From Pseudomonas sp. UBA1879 (GTDB taxonomy: Bacteria; Pseudomonadota; Gammaproteobacteria; Pseudomonadales; Pseudomonadaceae): 64,000 bases of DNA. The translations under genes and the position numbers were made by a program. The stretch lies in assembly GCF_002338065.1 (NCBI RefSeq), contig NZ_DDHJ01000010.1:224058-288057 (forward strand), written 5' to 3'. Positions 45,486-53,679 of this stretch are shown here, piece after piece (position 1 is the stretch's first letter; every line of letters begins with the position of its first letter). The notes under the pieces were generated by a model. It was not told the DNA's origin and searched no databases. It saw only the letters and a list, made by a program, of their open reading frames with translations.

Positions 45486-47449
45486 GACTTTCGATTGTTC
45501 TGGGCCTGAGCGTCCTGCCTGCGTTGTGCCAGGCTGAATCCACCGCTGCCCCGCCACCGCAGATTCTGCCGCTGGCCCTGAGCGGCCCGGCCTACGAGAT
45601 CGCCAATCAGGCCTATGCCGCCTACAACGCCAAGGATTACGACCTGGCGATTGCCAAGGCTCAGGAAGCCCTGCGCCAACGCAGCGACGTCGACCGCCTG
45701 CGCAAGCTGATTCAATTGGCGGAATGGGACAAGGATCGCCGCGATCACCCGGAGCGCTACCCTGGCAACAAGAAAGGCTTTCAGAACGGCGAACGTTCGT
45801 TGCGCGCCTATGCCAACGGCGATTACGACCGCGCAGCGACATTTGCTCGCAAGGCAATCGCCGAATCGCCGAAAAACCGCGATTACCGGATGATGCTGAT
45901 CGAGGCGCTACAGCGTCAGCAGCGCCTGGACGAGGCTGAGGTGGCGATCGACGATGCCGTGGCAGTGCTGGGGGATTCGCCGCAGCTGACCCACCGTCGG
46001 GAAGCGCTGCATGAGCAAAAGGCCGTCAACACCGCTGCCAAGGGTTACGCTTCACTGGCTCGGGGCGACAATGATGCAGCCGTCGGCTATGCCCGCGATG
46101 TGGTGCGCCAGTACCCGCAGAACATCGCCTATCGGCGCTTGCTGGTCAGCGCGCTGATCGCGCAGGAGCAGTACGCCGCCGCCCGATCAGCCGCCACTGA
46201 AGCCCTGGCGCTCAAAGGCAACGACGCCACATTGCTGGCCCAACGCGGGCAAATGCGCCTGCGCTTGGGGGACAAAAGCGGCGCACAGCAGGACTTCAGC
46301 CAGGCGTTGGCTGTGGGCAATTTGCCGTTGCGCGAGCAGGCCTCGCTCTATGCGGCGCTCGGCCAACCGCAAGAGGCGTTGTCGCGCCTGCAGCAGGCGC
46401 GGGCCAGAGGTGAGCTGAAGCCCGGTGACGAGGTGCAGATCGCCTATTTCCTCAGTCAGGCCGGGGACGATCAAGCGGCGCTGGCGGAGTTCAAACGCGT
46501 TGACCGCACGCAGGGGCTCAGCCCCAAGGAAACCCAGGACGCTGCCTACACCGCCATGCGCGCGCCGGACGATGTGCAGGCGATTGCCTATTTCAAGCGG
46601 GTGCTGGATTACCAGCAGACCGGCGATTTGCAGATGCCGGATCAGCAAGTGTTCGACACCCGTCGCGCGGTGTCCGACTTGTCCCGCGTCTGGGGCGTGA
46701 CCAACACCACGACGTACCGCGGCGCCAGCACCAGCAACGGTTTGAGCGGTGCGCCGAGCAGCAGCAACGACAGTTTGCAGAACAGCACCGAAGTGTTTTG
46801 GCGCCCGGCAGGCTATCGCGATGCGCGTTTCGTCGAGCTCTACGGCCGTGTCACCGACACGCTGTGGAACAAGGAAAGCGGCAACGACAAGGGGCTGGAT
46901 GCCTTGCAAGGCGCGGTCGGGGTTCGCATCAAGCCGTTCACGGAGTACAACGTGATGGCCGCGTTCGAGCGTACCTTTCCGCTGGCGGGCAGCAACGTCA
47001 GTGGCGACTGGCTGGTGCGTCTGGGCTATGGTTCGAGCATCGGCACTGATCTGCGGGTCGACGTGCCAAGCTGGTGGACCTCGCAGTTCTACGCTGAAGG
47101 CGGGCGCTATCTGCGGGACAAACGCAACTACTTCAACAGCGAGTGGCAACTGGGGCGCAGCATCCGCCTGGACCGGGTCAGCCCGCGCCTGGTGGTCTTC
47201 CCTCACGTGGTCCTCGCAGCGGATTACGACTCGAAAATGCACAGTTCAGTCGATGCCTTGGGACGCAACAAAACGTCCTCCGACAATGCCGGGGGCGCGG
47301 GTGTCGGCGTCGGCGTGCGCTACTGGTTCCGCGAGACCAAACACAAGGCGCCGCAGTCGTACATCGACTTCTCCGTGCAGTATCGGGAGAAGATTTTCGG
47401 CGATGACCGCGCGCAAGGTGTATTCGCGCGCATGACCTATTCGTGGTGA
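45482..47449 (+). CDS. nfrA: NfrA-like outer-membrane TPR and beta-barrel protein
   Basis: A 655-residue exported protein. Signal peptide MRLSIVLGLSVLPALCQA. An N-terminal array of TPR-like repeats (about 35-400: NQAYAAYNAKDYDLAIAKAQEAL, ARKAIAESPKNRDYRMML and similar) is followed by a C-terminal beta-rich domain ending in FARMTYSW, an outer-membrane barrel ending in aromatic W. It is shorter than E. coli NfrA but has the same TPR-then-barrel order as the N4 adsorption protein A C-terminal domain. Its start overlaps the NfrB-like gene by four bases (ATGA). It probably exports or anchors the glycan at the outer membrane. Confidence 0.87.
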   Translation: MRLSIVLGLSVLPALCQAESTAAPPPQILPLALSGPAYEIANQAYAAYNAKDYDLAIAKAQEALRQRSDVDRLRKLIQLAEWDKDRRDHPERYPGNKKGFQNGERSLRAYANGDYDRAATFARKAIAESPKNRDYRMMLIEALQRQQRLDEAEVAIDDAVAVLGDSPQLTHRREALHEQKAVNTAAKGYASLARGDNDAAVGYARDVVRQYPQNIAYRRLLVSALIAQEQYAAARSAATEALALKGNDATLLAQRGQMRLRLGDKSGAQQDFSQALAVGNLPLREQASLYAALGQPQEALSRLQQARARGELKPGDEVQIAYFLSQAGDDQAALAEFKRVDRTQGLSPKETQDAAYTAMRAPDDVQAIAYFKRVLDYQQTGDLQMPDQQVFDTRRAVSDLSRVWGVTNTTTYRGASTSNGLSGAPSSSNDSLQNSTEVFWRPAGYRDARFVELYGRVTDTLWNKESGNDKGLDALQGAVGVRIKPFTEYNVMAAFERTFPLAGSNVSGDWLVRLGYGSSIGTDLRVDVPSWWTSQFYAEGGRYLRDKRNYFNSEWQLGRSIRLDRVSPRLVVFPHVVLAADYDSKMHSSVDALGRNKTSSDNAGGAGVGVGVRYWFRETKHKAPQSYIDFSVQYREKIFGDDRAQGVFARMTYSW

Positions 47450-47468
47450 CGTTTTGCAAGGATCTGCC

Positions 47469-48314
47469 ATGTCACGCCTGCTGAAAACCTCCCTTGCTGC
47501 GCTGTTGATCGGCGCGTTAGGCGTGGCGGTGGATGCGCTGTATGAACTGGGGCAGAGCACCCGACCCAACATCGTTGGCATCGTATGGCAGCCTGACAAC
47601 GCGACGGTGGGCATTCAAGGGGACTGGCAGAAACTCGGCGTGCGCGAGTTGCTGGTGCAATGGACGGCGGTCGACGGGCAGGCCTTCGTGCCGGGTTCAG
47701 GTTTGCCTGAAGTGCCCGTGTTGCCGGACTGGGCGCGCATTGCCAAAGCGCCTTGGGCGCGGGATGTGATTGTCGGTCTGGCGGGGTTCTTCAGCGAAAA
47801 CCGCTCGCGTGACAACATTGAGGAACTGGCGACGCTCTCTGAACGACTGGCGAAGGTGAAGACACCGCTGAACGTCACCGGGTGGTATTTCCCGGCGGAA
47901 GTCGACCCGAGCTGGAGCCGCGCCAAAGAGTTGCCCGCGCTGCTCGCTCGGCTGCCGAGACCGTTGTGGATCAGCGTCTACGATGGCGCCAATATCGGCC
48001 CCGATGCCACAGCCAACTGGCTCAAGACCTGGCTGCCGGACGACATTGGCGTGTTCTTCCAGGACGGCGTCGGCGTCTACGCCCGCACCGCCCCCGTGGC
48101 CAGAACCTACGCCGATGCCTTGCGCAAAAAACTCGGCAAACAGCGCGTGAAAATCATCGTCGAAGCCTTCCGCCCCCAAGTCGGCGGCGGATTTCGACCG
48201 GCGACCGTTGATGAGCTGAAACCGCAGATCGCGGCTTATCGGGGCTACCCGCTGTACCTGTTCGACGGCCCGCACTATGTGACGCCGGACGTGGTCAAGG
48301 GGTTGGCAAGGTAA
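47469..48314 (+). CDS. Anchored TIM-barrel-like accessory protein of the glycan cluster
   Basis: A 281-residue protein with an N-terminal anchor or signal (LLKTSLAALLIGALGVAV). The body has glycosidase-like strand ends: VRELLVQWTAVDG, LNVTGWYFPAEVDPSW, PLWISVYDG and IGVFFQDGVGVY. It resembles DUF4434-type or related glycoside-hydrolase-like folds and is placed where E. coli has ybcH after nfrB; I cannot prove orthology. The ATG at 47469 follows AAGGA. It may trim or modify the exported glycan. It is the last gene of the cluster. Confidence 0.7.
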   Translation: MSRLLKTSLAALLIGALGVAVDALYELGQSTRPNIVGIVWQPDNATVGIQGDWQKLGVRELLVQWTAVDGQAFVPGSGLPEVPVLPDWARIAKAPWARDVIVGLAGFFSENRSRDNIEELATLSERLAKVKTPLNVTGWYFPAEVDPSWSRAKELPALLARLPRPLWISVYDGANIGPDATANWLKTWLPDDIGVFFQDGVGVYARTAPVARTYADALRKKLGKQRVKIIVEAFRPQVGGGFRPATVDELKPQIAAYRGYPLYLFDGPHYVTPDVVKGLAR

Positions 48315-48381
48315 GCGATTATTCCGCGAGACACACCGCGTGCACAGGTTCTGCTGCCGCTGCGGTCGGCCCCCGGGCTGA

Positions 48382-48541
48382 TCGCGGCCGTCGTGCCTCC
48401 GGCGGCTCCTACAAGGTTCCGCAGTGTGCCGGATAACGCCGAGGTCGTCTGATCTCGCTGTTGCTTCACAGGCAGACGGTTGCACTCAATTGTGACAGCA
48501 CCCAATCCCTGTAGGAGCCGCCGGAGGCACGACGGCCGCGA
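48382..48541. repeat. REP pair, GTAGGAGCCGCC family
   Basis: Perfect 31-base inverted repeat (48382-48412 and 48511-48541) with core GCCGCCGGAGGCACGACGG. It is the intact version of the element seen at 80-133 and 13652-13824 and separates the convergent glycan cluster and dehydrogenase genes. Confidence 0.9.
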
Positions 48542-48601
48542 CCTGCCGCGCAGCGGCAGTAAAGCCAGACACCCCAGGCTCTCAGACCCACCGCAACCCC
48601 A

Positions 48602-49474
48602 TCACCGCGGATTGCGCCGCTCTTCCACTTCGGCCAACACCGCCAGATCCATCTCCCCCTGGCCATGCTCGATCGCATCCTGCAAGTTGGCCCGGACCCG
48701 TTCGGCAGTTGGCATCTCGACCGACACCTGCTTCGCGGCGGCCAGCACCAAATCCACATCCTTGAGCCCCAGCACCGCCTTGAACGCCGCCGGTTCATAG
48801 CGACGTTCCCCGATCAACCCGCCATACCCCGCATACACCGGGCCGGGAAAAATGGTGTTGGAGATCAGGTCGACGAAGTCCTTCGATTCCAATCCATGCC
48901 GGGTCACCAGCACCGCCGCTTCGCTCACCGCCTGCACCGCCGAGACAATCATGAAGTTGGCCGCCAATTTCATCGCATTCGCCGCCGAGGCTTTGTCGCC
49001 TAGAGGCCAGGTCTTGCGGCCAATGAGGTCGAAGAGCGGCTGAACCCGGGCGAGGGCCTGCTCGGGGCCTGCTGCGAGGATATTGAGTTGCGCCGCCGCC
49101 GCGACATTCGGCCGACCCAGTACCGGCGCGGCAATGTAGTCGATGCCCTGTGCCGCGTGTCGCTCGGCCAGTTCGTCGGCAAACTCCACCGAAATCGTCG
49201 CCATGTTGACGTGCACCAGCGGCCCTTTGAGCTGGTCCAGCAGCCCGGAGTCCAGCAACACCGAGCGCAACGCCTTGTCGTCGGCAAAGATACTGAACGC
49301 CACGTCCACCGCGAACGCCTGTGCCGGGTCCGAGGCCGCCTTCGCGCCTAGCTCGACCAACGGCTCAGTGGCCTTTGGCGAACGGTTCCACACCACCAAT
49401 TCATGGCCGCCCTTCAACAGATTGGCCGCGATGGCCTGACCCATGTTGCCCAGTCCCAAGAAACCGATTTTCAT
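48602..49474 (-). CDS. Beta-hydroxyacid dehydrogenase (HIBADH/GLYR family)
   Basis: A 290-residue NAD(P)-dependent dehydrogenase. The Rossmann motif is GFLGLGNMGQAIAANLL and HMATIS-like VNMATISVE; the catalytic Lys is in NAMKLAANFM. Family members act on 3-hydroxyisobutyrate, tartronate semialdehyde or succinic semialdehyde; the exact substrate is not readable. It is the third gene of a minus-strand unit after DUF1028 and the M20 deacetylase, 71 bases downstream of the latter. Confidence 0.88.
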   Translation of the reverse strand: MKIGFLGLGNMGQAIAANLLKGGHELVVWNRSPKATEPLVELGAKAASDPAQAFAVDVAFSIFADDKALRSVLLDSGLLDQLKGPLVHVNMATISVEFADELAERHAAQGIDYIAAPVLGRPNVAAAAQLNILAAGPEQALARVQPLFDLIGRKTWPLGDKASAANAMKLAANFMIVSAVQAVSEAAVLVTRHGLESKDFVDLISNTIFPGPVYAGYGGLIGERRYEPAAFKAVLGLKDVDLVLAAAKQVSVEMPTAERVRANLQDAIEHGQGEMDLAVLAEVEERRNPR

Positions 49475-49545
49475 TCGAGGTGCCTCCGTGAAAGTGATGC
49501 CCGCAGGCCAAGCACTCTAGCACCTCGACCGGTCAATGCATCGCG

Positions 49546-50694
49546 TCAGTCCTGCAATGTTCGGGTGATCCGCTGCAACATGGCATCGCACGCCTCAAGC
49601 TGCGCCACGCTGACGAACTCGTCGGGTTTGTGCCCCTGATCCATGCTGCCCGGCCCGCAGACCACTGTGGGGATGCCGATGGCGTCGAACAGCCCGCCTT
49701 CGGTGCCGAACGCCACCGTGGTGAACGCGTCCGAACCACAGAACTGCGCAATCAACTGTGCCGCCTGGCCCTTCGCGTCGGTCGCCAGGCCGGGATAAGC
49801 GGAGAGCTCGGTGAAGCGAATGTCGGCGTCCGCAGAGACCGCCTGCATGCGTGGCAGGACGCGCGCGTTGGCGTAGTCCTGCAACTGCTGCGCGATGTCG
49901 AGCGGATCATGGGCGGGCAGGGCGCGGACTTCGAAATCGAAGCGGCAATCGGCGGGCACGATATTCAAGGCCTTACCGCCGCTGATCATGCCAGTCTGGA
50001 CGGTGGTGAACGGCGGATCGAAGCGTGCGTCATGCAATTCTGGGGCGCGCAACGTTGAGCCGATGCGGCCCAGTTCGCCGATCAGCTCGGCGGCGTACTC
50101 GATGGCATTCACGCCTTGGGGCGCGTAGGCCGAGTGACAGGCGGCGCCGTGGACGTCGCAGCGCATCGCCAGTTTGCCTTTGTGGCCCAACACCGGCTTG
50201 AGCTCGGTGGGTTCGCCGATGATGCACAGCAGCGGCTTGACCGGACGTTGATCCAGCTCCGCCAGCAACGAGCGCACGCCGAGACAACCGACTTCTTCGT
50301 CGTAAGACAGCGCAATGTGCACTGGCTTATTCAAGGGCGCTGCCAGCAGACCTGGCACTGCGGCCAGCACGCAGGCGATGTAGCCTTTCATGTCCGCCGT
50401 ACCCCGTCCGAACAGCTTGCCGTCATGCTCGCTAAGTTCGAACGGGGCGACGGTCCACGGCTGCCCGTCCACCGGCACCACGTCGGTGTGGCCCGACAGC
50501 ACGATGCCGGGCAAGTCTGCGGGGCCCAGTGTCGCGAACAGATTCGCCTTGCTGCGCGACGCGTTGAACATCAGCTCGCAAGGCACGTCGAACCCGGCGA
50601 GGTAATCGCGCACGAACTCGATCAAATGCAGGTTCGATTCGCGGCTGGTGGTATCGAATCCCACCAGCGCGGCCAACAGGTCCCGGCTGTTCAT
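49546..50694 (-). CDS. argE: ArgE-like M20 amidohydrolase (acetylornithine deacetylase)
   Basis: A 382-residue zinc peptidase of family M20. Metal and catalytic motifs are SGHTDVVPVDG (His and Asp), GRGTADMKG, and LSYDEEVGCLG (catalytic Glu pair), with a final GHKPDEFV metal His. Length and motifs match ArgE-type deacetylases that give ornithine from N-acetylornithine. Since Pseudomonas normally recycles acetyl groups through ArgJ, it may instead act on a related N-acyl compound. It lies 27 bases after the DUF1028 gene. Confidence 0.82.
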   Translation of the reverse strand: MNSRDLLAALVGFDTTSRESNLHLIEFVRDYLAGFDVPCELMFNASRSKANLFATLGPADLPGIVLSGHTDVVPVDGQPWTVAPFELSEHDGKLFGRGTADMKGYIACVLAAVPGLLAAPLNKPVHIALSYDEEVGCLGVRSLLAELDQRPVKPLLCIIGEPTELKPVLGHKGKLAMRCDVHGAACHSAYAPQGVNAIEYAAELIGELGRIGSTLRAPELHDARFDPPFTTVQTGMISGGKALNIVPADCRFDFEVRALPAHDPLDIAQQLQDYANARVLPRMQAVSADADIRFTELSAYPGLATDAKGQAAQLIAQFCGSDAFTTVAFGTEGGLFDAIGIPTVVCGPGSMDQGHKPDEFVSVAQLEACDAMLQRITRTLQD

Positions 50695-50721
50695 GCTGTT
50701 CCCCTTTGCTTCATCGACGCG

Positions 50722-51396
50722 TCATTCGTCACCCGGCACACCATAGCGGGGAGCCTGGGTCGGGTCGAGGGCGCGGGTCAGGTAATCCTGCATCTGCGGA
50801 CGGTAATCGGCCCACAGGTGGGCGAGGGTGCCGATGGGGTCTTCGTCGGCCCAATCGACGCGCAGATCGACGATAGGCCAGCTGTGTTCGCCGACCACCA
50901 CCAGCGCCGCCGAATGCACCGGGCCGGCTTCACCCCCGGCTGCAACGGCCGCTTGCATCGCGGCGATCAAACGCTCGGCGAGCGGGCCTTCACAGGATTC
51001 GAACGCCCGCACCAGCGCCTTGATCACGGCCCGATCCGCCAGCATGTTGCCCGCCCCGACGCACTGTTCCCCCGATAACGCATGGTGCGTGCCGAGGGTT
51101 TCGCTGCCGCTGAAATGCGCGGTTCGGCCGAGATGATCGATGGCTGTCACTTGCCGAAACTGGCGGTAATCATCGACGCGCAACGCAGCCTCCAGCGCCT
51201 GCTCACAGGACAGGCCGTTTTCCATCTGATCGAGCGTGAGCGCGCCGAGGGCGGGGAGGGTGATGTTCTGGGTCGACACCGCGCCAACCCCCGGCCGCAA
51301 CCAAGGGCAACGCGCCCCCACGGCAATGCTCGACGAGCTGATGGCGATGCCCAATTGGCCGGTTGCGGCGCAGCGGCCGACGATGGAAAACGTCAT
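50722..51396 (-). CDS. DUF1028 Ntn-hydrolase-like protein
   Basis: A 224-residue protein beginning MTFSIVGRCAATGQLGIAISS, the DUF1028 signature. Later VGAGNML and DLRVDWADEDPIGTLAHLW also fit. The start at 51396 was chosen over an upstream in-frame start because TFSIV must be N-terminal. Function is not established; it may be an amidase of the Ntn superfamily. It starts the unit with the ArgE-like and HIBADH-like genes. Confidence 0.8.
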   Translation of the reverse strand: MTFSIVGRCAATGQLGIAISSSSIAVGARCPWLRPGVGAVSTQNITLPALGALTLDQMENGLSCEQALEAALRVDDYRQFRQVTAIDHLGRTAHFSGSETLGTHHALSGEQCVGAGNMLADRAVIKALVRAFESCEGPLAERLIAAMQAAVAAGGEAGPVHSAALVVVGEHSWPIVDLRVDWADEDPIGTLAHLWADYRPQMQDYLTRALDPTQAPRYGVPGDE

Positions 51397-51630
51397 GGTG
51401 TGTTCATCCTGTTTCGTCCTGACCTGCCATTCACCGCTCCGAAGCGTGGCGGAGGGAATGGCCCATGACCGCATTCTGGAGCGGTGCCGTCGTGGACGAA
51501 ACGAGGATATTCGTGAGCGCTGGTTAGGGAAAACCGTATCAGCCCGAACGTGATGCAGGCAGACGCGGCTCCTCGGTCCGCTCCGTCCACCACTCGCAAT
51601 GTCGCCAGTCCGAATCGTCGGCTTCGCCTG

Positions 51631-52503
51631 TCAGCGCAAGTAGCGTCGCTCAATGTCACGCATGCGTTCATCGCCTTGTAACAGGATGATCTCTTTGACG
51701 GAGGGAAGATGTGGGTCCACGTGTTGGATACCGCGGTCTTTGATGATTTGCGCGAACGTTGTGCGCATCGCACCCACGGCCGCTCTGATCGCGTGATTGC
51801 CGTAAATCACAATCCCGACCTTGCCCAGGGCTTCGATGTCTTTCTCGGTCAATTGAGGGTACGCGGTGGGCACGAGCACCAGTGGCACGGTACCCGACCA
51901 TGCCTTCACGAAGTGAAGGATTTCATTGGGCGTCGGCTGCTTGGAATGAATGAGGATGGCATCGGCGCCCGCCGCTTCGTATGCCAGGGCTCGGGTAATC
52001 GCTTCCTCTTGTCCCAGCCCTGCGATCAAGCTTTCAGTGCGTGCAATGACGACGAAGTCCTTATCGGACTTCGCCTGCACCGCAGCGGCGATCTTGCCTT
52101 GAAACTCTTCGAGACGAACCAGTTCCTGCCGCCCATCGGCGCGCAGGCTGGTGTCTTTCGGGAATGTCTTGTCTTCCATGACCACCGCCGAGGCACCTGC
52201 CGCCTCATATAGGGGGACGACGTAACTGACGTTGACGGCATTTCCGAAGCCTGTGTCGATGTCTGCAATAAGTGGGATGGACGTGACCGACGCAATGGCG
52301 CGCATCATGTCGAGGTGCGTACCGCTGGATAGAATGTTCGCGTCAGGCACCGCGTAACTGGCAGACAGTTCGAAGCCACTGCCCCAAATACCGTGAAAGC
52401 CTGCTTCTTCAGCCAGGACCGCTGACAGAGGATTGTGTGCCGCCATTGCAGTGAACAACTGACGGCTGTCGAGGGCTGCGCGAAGGCGTTGATGCTTGCT
52501 CAT
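51631..52503 (-). CDS. palA: Phosphonopyruvate hydrolase (PEP mutase/isocitrate lyase superfamily)
   Basis: A 290-residue enzyme, the length of characterised phosphonopyruvate hydrolases. The magnesium site is IADIDTGFGN (Asp81, Asp83) and E110-D111-K112. The gating motif reads EDKTFPKDTSL with Thr118, where PEP mutases have Asn (FPKxNS); I recall Thr at this position as the mark of phosphonopyruvate hydrolase (Thr118 in the Variovorax enzyme). Start at 52503 has AGGAG upstream. It would split 3-phosphonopyruvate to pyruvate and phosphate. It is grouped with LysR, an OPA-family transporter and a dehydrogenase on the same strand. Confidence 0.88.
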   Translation of the reverse strand: MSKHQRLRAALDSRQLFTAMAAHNPLSAVLAEEAGFHGIWGSGFELSASYAVPDANILSSGTHLDMMRAIASVTSIPLIADIDTGFGNAVNVSYVVPLYEAAGASAVVMEDKTFPKDTSLRADGRQELVRLEEFQGKIAAAVQAKSDKDFVVIARTESLIAGLGQEEAITRALAYEAAGADAILIHSKQPTPNEILHFVKAWSGTVPLVLVPTAYPQLTEKDIEALGKVGIVIYGNHAIRAAVGAMRTTFAQIIKDRGIQHVDPHLPSVKEIILLQGDERMRDIERRYLR

Positions 52504-52667
52504 ATAAACTCCTGAAGTGGCGTTGGAACTTGCCCTGTATAACGAGGGCAGAATCAGTATTGACACGACATCACTCACCGCGCTCGGGACTGAGGCGGCG
52601 GAACGATCGTTCAGCGTGAGTAAAACGGGCCGTCCCTGGTTCAGAGGACGACGTTAAACATGCGTTT

Positions 52668-53552
52668 TCAGAACAGTGTTGTCAGGCATCTCTCGACCAT
52701 ACTCAGCCCTTCGCAGACTTCTGCTGAAGGTTGTTTGTGCGTGATCTTGAAATACTTGCGGGCGGGCGGCGCGTCTTTGATGGACTCGACGACGAACTCA
52801 TCGGGCCGGATTTTTTTGACCCATTCACCGACCGAATTCACGACAATCGACCATTGCTGCTCATCCACCAGCAAGTCTGGAATCAGGCTGGCCATGTCCA
52901 GCTGGACCCGCCTGATCTGCAGGCTGCCCAACGTTCGCTCATGCCATAACTGAAAATCCTTGCTCCAGCGCCAGAAGATTTCCTTTTCAGGATCGAGCTG
53001 AGCGACATTCACTTCCGTGGGTTCCCCACGGGAAGGCCCTGAACGGCGCAGCAGGCAAAACCCTTCTTCCGTGAACGGTGACATCAGCACATTGGACGGC
53101 ACTGAGACTTCGCGCGCGAGAAAGGCAATATCCATGACTTTCGTGGACACCGACTCAACGGACTCTTCGGTGTGTTCCGTGTGAATGCGAAGGGTCATAC
53201 GAGGCGCACACTGATAAAGCATCGAATACAGGGGCGGCAGCAAATACATGTTCATGCTGTTCGGCGCACTGATATTCAAATGAAGATTGAAATTCGTGAC
53301 GCCAAACCGGTCGATATCGTTCAGCACATCCTGGAAGCGTTCGGCCAGCGGCAAAAACGCCTTTCCCGATGCGGTGACCCTGATACTGTCGACGCCCTTG
53401 TGGCGTTCGATCAACGTTACGCCCAGCTTCTGTTCAAGTTCTTTCAAGCGATAACTGATGGCCGACGGCGAAACATGAATACTGTCCGCCGCCGCCCTCA
53501 GACTTTGCTCTTTGACGATGGCAAGAAATGCACTCACGCCCAAGTAATACAT
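52668..53552 (-). CDS. LysR-family regulator of the phosphonate cluster
   Basis: A 294-residue LysR-type regulator. The HTH is LRAAADSIHVSPSAISYRLKELEQKLGV, followed by an effector domain. The start MYYLGVSAFL at 53552 has GGAGG five bases upstream; a longer frame reaching 53678 was rejected. It is embedded between the transporter and hydrolase genes. Phosphonate operons outside Pho control are often induced by such local LysR proteins, so substrate-specific induction is likely. Confidence 0.87.
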   Translation of the reverse strand: MYYLGVSAFLAIVKEQSLRAAADSIHVSPSAISYRLKELEQKLGVTLIERHKGVDSIRVTASGKAFLPLAERFQDVLNDIDRFGVTNFNLHLNISAPNSMNMYLLPPLYSMLYQCAPRMTLRIHTEHTEESVESVSTKVMDIAFLAREVSVPSNVLMSPFTEEGFCLLRRSGPSRGEPTEVNVAQLDPEKEIFWRWSKDFQLWHERTLGSLQIRRVQLDMASLIPDLLVDEQQWSIVVNSVGEWVKKIRPDEFVVESIKDAPPARKYFKITHKQPSAEVCEGLSMVERCLTTLF

Positions 53553-53679
53553 GCCGCCTCCGCACGCTGGATCAAAGCAATGATGGGCGCCGATCATGCA
53601 TCCTTGCGACGTCATGGCAGGGCGCATTGCAGGTCGGCGCAGCATAGCAAACGTCCTCCGGACCCGAAGGATGTGCACG

